Of a stretch of 6,236 bases of DNA, positions 1-5,124 are shown piece by piece (position 1 is the stretch's first letter; each line of letters starts with the position of its first letter). The position numbers and the translations under genes are program-made. Under the pieces are notes generated by a model. That model saw only the letters and a program-made list of their open reading frames with translations. It did no database searches and was not told where the DNA came from. The DNA is from Armatimonadota bacterium (GTDB taxonomy: Bacteria; Armatimonadota; JAAZEB01). Where the stretch lies: positions 1-6,236 of the forward strand of contig DUUU01000337.1 of assembly GCA_012841485.1 (NCBI GenBank), written 5' to 3'.

Positions 1-33
1 CCCCGCTTCTCTCGCGCCCGGATGCAACCGGTT

Positions 34-2067
34 CTACTCCACGTTTAGGCCGGCCAGGTAGTCGTTTAGCTCCTGGCGCAGCTTCTCTGCGGCGTCGCGC
101 TTCGCCTCAAGCTCTTTCTGCACCGCTTCGATTCGCGTCTCGCTCTCCAGAAGCTTCTTCTCGAAGCGCTCGTAGGCCTGGCTGTTCCGGGTCACGGCGC
201 CCATGTTCGACCGCGTCTCCGCCTGGTCGCGCCGCAGGTCGGCGATCTGCTTGGTCAGATCGGTCACTTCGCGTTCCGCCTGCGCGAGCGCCTGGCGCCG
301 TCGAACCGCCTCGGCGAGCGCCTCGCGCGTCTTCCGCGGGATCTCGTCGCTGGAGGCGTACATCTGAAGCGTGCCCAAGTCCGCGGGGAGGAGATCCATC
401 ATCTCCATCTCGGTCTGCTCTTCGCGCACGTCAAACGCGCGCGTTGCACCCGCGGGCACGGTCACCTCGAAGCGATACAACTCGGGCGTCTTCTCGGTAG
501 GCTCCTTCGGCTCGATGAGCGTGCGCTCCGGATTGAAGGGATGCTCGATGATCACCACCCGCTCCTCGTCCGCCTTGTTCTTGAGCGAGTAGGTCTGGGT
601 GAAGTACCTCTTGTGGGTGATCGTCATCGTGCCGCGAACGATCCGGGCGCTGGCGATCTTCTTCGAGCTCTTCACCGACGAATCGACCGTCGTCTTCAGG
701 TCCACGGCGTAGCTGAGGAGGCGGCGCTCCTTGGGCGTGATGTTGCCGAGGAGGGCGTCGCCGGCATAGGTGCCGCCGTCGAGGAGGGTGACCGGACCAG
801 CCAGAAGGGTCAGATCGGTGTTGTTGGTGAGCCAGACGCCGCTGAGCGGGTGATTTGCGAGGGCGCGCTGGTTGTAGATGCTCACCTTTCGCGCCTGGAC
901 CTTCTGGTTGATGATCGGGAGCATCGCCGACTGCCGCCGGGGGATCGTCACCGGCTCCTTCATCTGGTAGACAAACAGTTCGCCGGCAGTCTCCCCGGTC
1001 GCGGCGGGCTGAAGGTCCGAGCGCATGGCACCGTTGGCCGCGCCCGCATCTGCCGCAATGGCGGTGGATGCCGGGGCAGGCGCCATCACGGCCGGGGGCT
1101 TGCCGCTGGCCTCCCGGCGTTGCATCGCCTTGCTGGATGCGGGAGCTTTCAGAGTCTCCATGCCCTCCGCGTACTCCTGTGGGCGCAGCGAGGCATAGCG
1201 CTCGCTCTGCACTACGGGCCGGGGCACATAGAGAGGCGTGTAGAGATCCTGGATGAAGGAGATCGGCCGGCCAGAGGCGAGCGTGAGCGTCACCTTCTCC
1301 CAGTCCGACTCGCTGGTGTTCTCCACGACGGCCCAGCCCTGCATCAGCGCCTCGTCCTTCCTGGCCTCATCGAAGACCAGGCGATAGCTGCTCTTCCAGA
1401 CGGGCGCCTCGGCCACATAGCCGACGCGCACCAGGCGCTCTCCCTTGCCGGCAAAGCGGAGGGTCACCGGGCGCGTATCCACGTCGCGGTTCTCTGCGAG
1501 AAGCTGGAGGGCTTTCTGCAGCTCCGCGTTCAGGCGGGCATCCGCCAGGGAGACGCTTCGGATGGAATCGAGCGGGATTGCCTTCAGGCCCTCCTCGGTC
1601 ACCAGTTCCAGGATCTGCTCCTCGACCAGCACGTTCCCGGGCAGAAGCTGCTTCTTCTGGGAACGCACTGCCAGAATCTTGCCGGACGCCAACTCCGGGG
1701 TGCGTACGCTTACCGTTGCCCCGCGAAGCTGGCGCAGGAGCTCCGGGAGGGTCGGCTGTCCGGTGAGGTCCACGCCGAAGCCCTTCAGCGCGCGCTCCAG
1801 CGGCTCGCGCGAGGCGTAGTTGACGCTGCTCACGCTGCCTCCGCCCAGATCCATCACCACCAGTGACTTCAGGAGGTCGTTGATCCCCTCCGTCTTGAAG
1901 CGCATCGTGACCTCCGCCGCATCGGTCACGCGCCCGTTGTGCTCGAAGTAGGCCACCCCCGAGCTGAAAACCGTCACTTTCGAGACGGGCAAAGTCGCCT
2001 CCGCCGCGCCTACCCCATCCGGCACCGCCCATGCGAGCAGCGCCAGGGCGAGAGCTAGCTGTTTCAT
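34..2067 (-). CDS. Exported DUF4139 domain protein with C-terminal coiled coil
   Basis: The product has 677 residues. It begins with a signal peptide (MKQ, then an Ala/Leu-rich core, with likely cleavage after the Ala residues near 21-24). Residues 27-200 form a beta-rich N-terminal region opening with LPVSKVTVFSSGVAYFEH. Residues 212-280 carry the DUF4139 signature: VGYVAEAPVWKSSYRL, then VVENTSESDWEKVTLTLASGRP. An Ala/Pro/Met-rich, probably disordered insert spans about 305-362. The DUF4139 beta-domain then resumes with EPVTIPRRQSAMLPI and runs to about 555. Residues 575-672 are a charged heptad-like coiled coil. Family knowledge: DUF4139 occurs in MuiA-type and other envelope proteins and its biochemical role is unknown; I assign none. 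The ATG at 2067 is chosen because the signal peptide starts there. The frame stays open upstream to 2559, but that stretch overlaps the preceding gene and reads as Arg/Pro-rich nonsense. An in-frame ATG at 2145 would place 26 partly acidic residues before the signal peptide. The stop is TAG. Family is confident; function is unknown. Confidence 0.9.
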   Translation of the reverse strand: MKQLALALALLAWAVPDGVGAAEATLPVSKVTVFSSGVAYFEHNGRVTDAAEVTMRFKTEGINDLLKSLVVMDLGGGSVSSVNYASREPLERALKGFGVDLTGQPTLPELLRQLRGATVSVRTPELASGKILAVRSQKKQLLPGNVLVEEQILELVTEEGLKAIPLDSIRSVSLADARLNAELQKALQLLAENRDVDTRPVTLRFAGKGERLVRVGYVAEAPVWKSSYRLVFDEARKDEALMQGWAVVENTSESDWEKVTLTLASGRPISFIQDLYTPLYVPRPVVQSERYASLRPQEYAEGMETLKAPASSKAMQRREASGKPPAVMAPAPASTAIAADAGAANGAMRSDLQPAATGETAGELFVYQMKEPVTIPRRQSAMLPIINQKVQARKVSIYNQRALANHPLSGVWLTNNTDLTLLAGPVTLLDGGTYAGDALLGNITPKERRLLSYAVDLKTTVDSSVKSSKKIASARIVRGTMTITHKRYFTQTYSLKNKADEERVVIIEHPFNPERTLIEPKEPTEKTPELYRFEVTVPAGATRAFDVREEQTEMEMMDLLPADLGTLQMYASSDEIPRKTREALAEAVRRRQALAQAEREVTDLTKQIADLRRDQAETRSNMGAVTRNSQAYERFEKKLLESETRIEAVQKELEAKRDAAEKLRQELNDYLAGLNVE

Positions 2068-2082
2068 AAAGATCCCGGGGAT

Positions 2083-2105
2083 GCAAGGGGCGATGGGCCC
2101 CCTGC
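2083..2105 (-). promoter_or_regulatory. Hairpin in the 5' leader of the DUF4139 gene
   Basis: On the transcribed strand GCAGGGGGC and GCCCCTTGC form a 9-pair stem with one G-U pair and a 5-base loop (CCATC). The stem ends 15 bases before the ATG at 2067. It directly follows purine-rich DNA containing AGGAGG (2115-2120) and GGGAGGG (2106-2112), which are Shine-Dalgarno-like but lie about 38 or more bases from the start. A second short stem, ATCC/GGAT, can form at 2072-2082. The pairing is seen directly. A role in translation is inference. Confidence 0.4.
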
Positions 2106-2285
2106 CCCTCCCGTCCTCCTCTCTCGTTTCGTTCCACAATCTCATCGTCTCACGCAAAGGCCCTCCGCCGCACAGAGCATGGCGCTTCCCCGGCGCTGAG
2201 GCGAAGGCCCCCAGGCCCCTATCCGGTTGGCTCACGCTCCATCGCGCCCGAAGGCATCTCGCGGGAGCACGCGCTCTACTCTCTA

Positions 2286-2293
2286 TGACGTCA
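2286..2293. promoter_or_regulatory. Perfect 8-base palindrome TGACGTCA, possible operator
   Basis: TGACGTCA sits about 220 bases upstream of the DUF4139 start in the long leader. It is a perfect palindrome, but the flanking bases do not extend the symmetry. A dimeric regulator could bind such a site. An 8-base palindrome can also occur by chance, and no second copy or adjacent promoter box was seen. Confidence 0.15.
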
Positions 2294-2418
2294 CATCGGC
2301 CCGGATCCTTCACTTGGAGATCCTCCAGCCGGGGAGCGCGGAAGCCGGGAGAGGGAGGAGACGCCCGGGGAGGCAGGCAAGCCCCCTGGTGGCGGTCAGA
2401 CGCTTGAATCGGCGGGGC

Positions 2419-2450
2419 GCGGAAGGGGCCTCTCTTTCCGCCCCTTCCGC
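2419..2450 (-). terminator. GC-rich hairpin after the GH123-like gene, probable terminator
   Basis: GCGGAAGGGGC (2419-2429) and GCCCCTTCCGC (2440-2450) are perfect inverse complements: an 11-pair stem with a 10-base loop. The hairpin begins 8 bases after the TAA stop at 2459-2461, the usual place for a terminator or a 3'-end stabilising structure. In the direction of transcription it is followed by GCCCCGCC, not a U tract, so it is not a classic intrinsic terminator. GC-rich bacteria often show such U-poor hairpins at gene ends. On the plus strand it is followed by only three T's and no gene ends there. Confidence 0.5.
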
Positions 2451-2458
2451 TTTGCAGG

Positions 2459-4993
2459 TTAGCGCGCGGCCTTGCCCCAGGGAGACGCAGGGGGCGTGCC
2501 CGCCGCCTCAATAGCGCGGGCGATCCGATCGCGCCATCGGTACACCGCAGAGGGGTCATCCGTGTAGCGTGCCAGGCTCTGCGCCACTTCCGCGGGCACT
2601 TCGAGCGCGGCTTTCGCCGTCTTCAGCCACTCGGCCCGGCGCTCATGCAGCTGTGGCGAAGCCTCCACCCTCGCGATTGTGGCTTCGAGAATGCGAGCGT
2701 AGGCGTAGTCTTCCAGGCCATCGCGGAAGTTTTCCAGGCGGATGGTCGCCAGGGGTATCCCGCCGGGGCCAACGCACGTCCAGGAGCCATCGCCATGGTA
2801 GCTCGTCCAGCTCCGCGGGTCCCAATCGGTGAAGGGGCCCCCGGTGATCGGCTTCCGCGAGTTCCAGATGCTGATCTGGTAGTAGAGGAAGCCATCCGGA
2901 CGGTATTTCGTCGTCAGCGCGCCCATCAGGAGACGGCCCTCAATCGCGGGATACTCGATGAACATGTTGGCGTGAGGATGATGCGGCCCGCAACAGATGT
3001 ACCACCACACCTCTTTGCCCCGGGCGCGCGCGCCCGCCACTCGCTCCGGATCGAAGCGCGACGTCAGCGGACACCAGGCATCCACCGACTGGATCTCCGA
3101 ATCCTGGCCGAAGCTGTGGTCGTAGGTGGTGGTCATCACCATGACATCGGGAAACTCCTTCTTCAGGGCAGCCGCCGCGCGCTCAACTCCGGGGAACTTC
3201 TCTTTCGGATGCTCGTCGCACCCGTAGATGTAAGCGTACTCCAGGAGGCCGAGCGCCTTCGCCTTCTCATAGCGCGCCCGGATCCGCTTGATCACATCGG
3301 GCCAGCCCTCCTCCGTGTAGACGGGGAAGTAGCCGAGGTTGAAGCGCCCCAGCCGGCCCTGGCGGTGCAGGCGCGCCAGGTCATCGAAGTTGGGCTCCCA
3401 TCCCGAGTACTCGTAGAGGCTATCGTAGGTGATGTAGTAGTCCGCCAGGAAGTCGGCCCAGCGCGAGCGGTGTCGCCGCCAGGCATTGATCGGGTATTCT
3501 TCCATCTCCCGCCACTTCGCCTGCACCTCTTTTGTCTGATCGGTCGGGTGATCGTGGGGCGAGAAGGTGATCGCCAGCGGAAGCGGCGAGGCATCCGGCA
3601 TGGCGAAGTCGTAGACGCGCACCGCTAGGTCGAAAGCGAAGCGCGGCCGGCCCTCGACCAGGACTTCGAGCTTGCCGTGGTAGAGACCGGGGGCTTGCGA
3701 CTTCGGGGCGCGGACGCGGATCCAGAATGCCTGCGCATCTCCCTTCGCCACATCGGCATCCTTCATGAAGTCGAGGATCGGATCCGGCCACCAGCCGATA
3801 TGCGGCGAGCCGTAGGGAGGCGTGGCCCTGGTCTCCACGTAGCCGACTGGCACCGCCTGGATGTTGCGCGCGGAGAAGCGCCTCCCTGGGCCGGCAAAGA
3901 GGTCACGCGCGCGCACCTGCACGCGCTTCAAGTCGCGCTCGCAGGGGAGAACCACCACCTGCAGGCTCTCCTTCTCATTGCGCGCCAGCGCGATCTGCAC
4001 GCGCTCTCGGGTCTGCAGTGAGATGGCGCCTGCCCGTGGCAACACCTTCTCCATTGAGCTGGCAAAGCCAACGACCACATCCTCGGCGGAGCCAACCTGC
4101 ACGGCCGGTCGGATCCGTTCGAACCGCAGGCGCAGGGCGAGCAGCGACTCCAATCCAGCGGCTTCCTGTCGCAGGCGCGCCATCGCCTGCGGCGCATCGA
4201 GCACCGCTTCGTCTCCCTGCGCCAGAGCGGCCTCAACCCGCGAGAGCCGCTTCTGGAGGCCGGCAATCTCCTCCGCCGCCCATTCTGCCAGGCGCGGTTT
4301 CGCGCGCGCCGCCTCTTCCAGGCGGCCGGCGGCCTCAGCGAGGTCGGAGCGCGCTTTCTGCACGTGGGGGGCCTGAAGCGCCGCGAGCTCCTTCAAGTAA
4401 CTCGCGGGAAGGGGGGGGATCTCCTCGCCGGGCTCCAGGAGCAGCAGCCGGTCGAGGTGGATCACCATCTCCTCGGGCGGGTCCTCGGTAAAGAAGTGCA
4501 TCACCTGGATATCGGTCGCATCTACCTTCCGGGCGGCGAAACCTTTGCGCACGGGAATCACGGCCTGGATGCGGGCGTGCGCGGGAATCACCTCGCGGTG
4601 GTTCAGGCCCTGACGAGTTGGCTTTTCCGAGTCCGTGATGAAGAGCGACAGCTGATGGGGCGTGTCTGTCACGTTGACCAGCTCCATCACCAGGCGGTCG
4701 TACCGCGACCAGTCGGTGATCGGGGGCTTTCCCTCGAAGGCCGGCCATTTCTGAGCGCCGCCGTGCTCCTCCGGCCGCCATCTCGCTGTCCAGAAGCGCA
4801 TCGAGAACTGGCCCGAGGCGGCAAACGCCTGGGTGCGCTCCAGCCGCTTATCGTCGCCAAGCGTGGTCTTGCGCTCATCATGCCACAGCGTCACATCCTC
4901 GTCTGTCTCGAAGTCGAACAGGATCGTCGCCGCCGAGAGCGGCGCGCCCGCGCCGAGAGAGATGCAGAGCGCGATCGCCCACAGGAGCCTCAT
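2459..4993 (-). CDS. Secreted GH123-like (DUF4091) glycoside hydrolase with N-terminal beta-sandwich domain
   Basis: The product has 844 residues. Residues 1-22 are a signal peptide (MRLLWAIALC onward, cleavage near LSA-A). Residues 23-188 resemble a galactose-binding-like or carbohydrate-binding beta-sandwich (ILFDFETDEDVTLW at the start, VIHLDRLLLLEPG at the end). Residues 197-292 are Ala/Glu/Arg-rich and helical, probably a coiled-coil spacer. Residues about 300-465 match the beta-domain that precedes the GH123 barrel (ALARNEKESLQVVVLP at 335-350). Residues 470-775 are the catalytic TIM barrel, with YIYGCDEHPKEKF (D593-E594), EVWWYICCGPHHPHAN (661-676) and the family motif RLENFRDGLEDYAY (752-765). 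GH123 enzymes are beta-N-acetylgalactosaminidases using an adjacent Asp-Glu pair in a substrate-assisted mechanism; that pair is kept here. DUF4091 relatives are diverse, so the substrate is unknown. The gene starts 124 bases after the TIM-barrel gene and probably shares its transcript. An in-frame C8 run lies in the linker after the first domain. Confidence 0.9.
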   Translation of the reverse strand: MRLLWAIALCISLGAGAPLSAATILFDFETDEDVTLWHDERKTTLGDDKRLERTQAFAASGQFSMRFWTARWRPEEHGGAQKWPAFEGKPPITDWSRYDRLVMELVNVTDTPHQLSLFITDSEKPTRQGLNHREVIPAHARIQAVIPVRKGFAARKVDATDIQVMHFFTEDPPEEMVIHLDRLLLLEPGEEIPPLPASYLKELAALQAPHVQKARSDLAEAAGRLEEAARAKPRLAEWAAEEIAGLQKRLSRVEAALAQGDEAVLDAPQAMARLRQEAAGLESLLALRLRFERIRPAVQVGSAEDVVVGFASSMEKVLPRAGAISLQTRERVQIALARNEKESLQVVVLPCERDLKRVQVRARDLFAGPGRRFSARNIQAVPVGYVETRATPPYGSPHIGWWPDPILDFMKDADVAKGDAQAFWIRVRAPKSQAPGLYHGKLEVLVEGRPRFAFDLAVRVYDFAMPDASPLPLAITFSPHDHPTDQTKEVQAKWREMEEYPINAWRRHRSRWADFLADYYITYDSLYEYSGWEPNFDDLARLHRQGRLGRFNLGYFPVYTEEGWPDVIKRIRARYEKAKALGLLEYAYIYGCDEHPKEKFPGVERAAAALKKEFPDVMVMTTTYDHSFGQDSEIQSVDAWCPLTSRFDPERVAGARARGKEVWWYICCGPHHPHANMFIEYPAIEGRLLMGALTTKYRPDGFLYYQISIWNSRKPITGGPFTDWDPRSWTSYHGDGSWTCVGPGGIPLATIRLENFRDGLEDYAYARILEATIARVEASPQLHERRAEWLKTAKAALEVPAEVAQSLARYTDDPSAVYRWRDRIARAIEAAGTPPASPWGKAAR
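3021..3036. repeat. 16-base perfect palindrome with alternating CG core
   Basis: CGGGCGCGCGCGCCCG is a perfect palindrome inside the GH123-like gene, encoding the Ala-Arg-Ala-Arg-Gly part of the protein around residues 654-659. The alternating purine-pyrimidine core could adopt Z-DNA or extrude a cruciform. It is most simply explained by Ala/Arg/Gly codons in a GC-rich genome. Confidence 0.3.
4411..4418. repeat. Eight-base homopolymer (C8 on the coding strand) in the GH123-like gene
   Basis: Eight consecutive G's on the plus strand give C8 in the message. They encode Pro-Pro and the first base of Leu at residues 193-195 of the GH123-like protein, at the junction between the N-terminal sandwich and the helical spacer. 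Runs of this length can slip during replication or sequencing. The frame is intact in this copy. Confidence 0.5.
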
Positions 4994-5003
4994 CTCACGC
5001 CAT

Positions 5004-5009
5004 TCCTTT
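5004..5009 (-). promoter_or_regulatory. Ribosome binding site of the GH123-like gene
   Basis: AAAGGA on the transcribed strand lies 10 bases before the ATG at 4993. This supports that start, as does the signal peptide beginning there. An ATG right after the site, at 5001-5003, is followed by a stop within two codons and is not a gene. Confidence 0.6.
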
Positions 5010-5072
5010 CCACCCGATAGGTGTTCTCTTTGCAGTGAGCCGCGTGGCCCATTGCGCGCCGGGGCCGGGCCC

Positions 5073-5089
5073 TCGAACCGCTCGTTCGA
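5073..5089. repeat. Inverted repeat after the TIM-barrel gene
   Basis: TCGAAC and GTTCGA form a perfect 6-pair stem with a 5-base loop, 28 bases after the TGA stop of the TIM-barrel gene. No U tract follows in the direction of transcription, and the stem is short. It could be a weak terminator, a processing site, an operator or chance. Confidence 0.25.
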
Positions 5090-5110
5090 TGCCGGGATCT
5101 CGCCTCCTCC

Positions 5111-5124
5111 TCACGGCTCACGGC
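5111..5124. repeat. Tandem heptamer duplication across the stop codon of the TIM-barrel gene
   Basis: The plus strand reads TCACGGC twice in direct succession (5111-5117 and 5118-5124). On the coding strand GCCGTGA is duplicated, and the first copy supplies the TGA stop. Loss of one copy would leave the same stop and the same protein end, so the duplication looks neutral. Confidence 0.45.

Larger units (their letters stand above)
2068..2458 (-). other. 391-base non-coding leader between the GH123-like and DUF4139 genes
   Basis: No convincing gene lies here. Open frames on both strands are Arg/Pro/Gly-rich, typical of chance frames in GC-rich DNA. Visible structure, in the direction of transcription: a GC-rich hairpin right after the upstream stop, pyrimidine-rich DNA (about 2330-2390), an 8-base palindrome TGACGTCA, a purine-rich stretch (about 2106-2125) and a hairpin close to the start codon. 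I found no pair of sigma70-like -35 and -10 boxes good enough to call. The length of the gap and the hairpin suggest that the DUF4139 gene has its own promoter here. Confidence 0.6.
4994..5117 (-). other. 124-base gap between the TIM-barrel and GH123-like genes
   Basis: This spacer holds a small inverted repeat (5073-5089), GC-rich DNA with no T tract, and the ribosome binding site of the GH123-like gene. No clear promoter was recognised. Its modest length and the shared orientation favour co-transcription of the two glycosidase-like genes, with an internal promoter still possible. Confidence 0.45.

Noticed and set aside
541..1866. 441-codon open frame on the plus strand, opposite the DUF4139 gene
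   Set aside because: It is rich in Arg, Leu, His and Ala with no recognisable domain, and lies opposite a gene with clear family motifs and a signal peptide. It is a GC-driven antisense frame.
2081..2514. Two short plus-strand open frames in the intergenic leader
   Set aside because: They have low-complexity composition, no recognisable motifs, and run across the hairpin or into the GH123-like gene.
2068..2559. 164-codon N-terminal extension of the DUF4139 frame
   Set aside because: It is Arg/Pro/Gly-rich, overlaps the 3' end of the GH123-like gene in another frame, and would bury a clear signal peptide inside the protein.
3021..3036. 16-base CG palindrome as a functional Z-DNA or cruciform site
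   Set aside because: It lies inside a coding region and is explained by Ala/Arg/Gly codons in GC-rich DNA, so it is listed only as a repeat.
2645..3628. 327-codon open frame on the plus strand, opposite the GH123-like gene
   Set aside because: Its composition is that of an antisense shadow, and the opposite strand carries the conserved GH123 motifs over the same bases.
5111..5124. Tandem heptamer as a recombination or attachment site
   Set aside because: It is only seven bases long, with no integrase or element boundary nearby, and it leaves the protein end unchanged.
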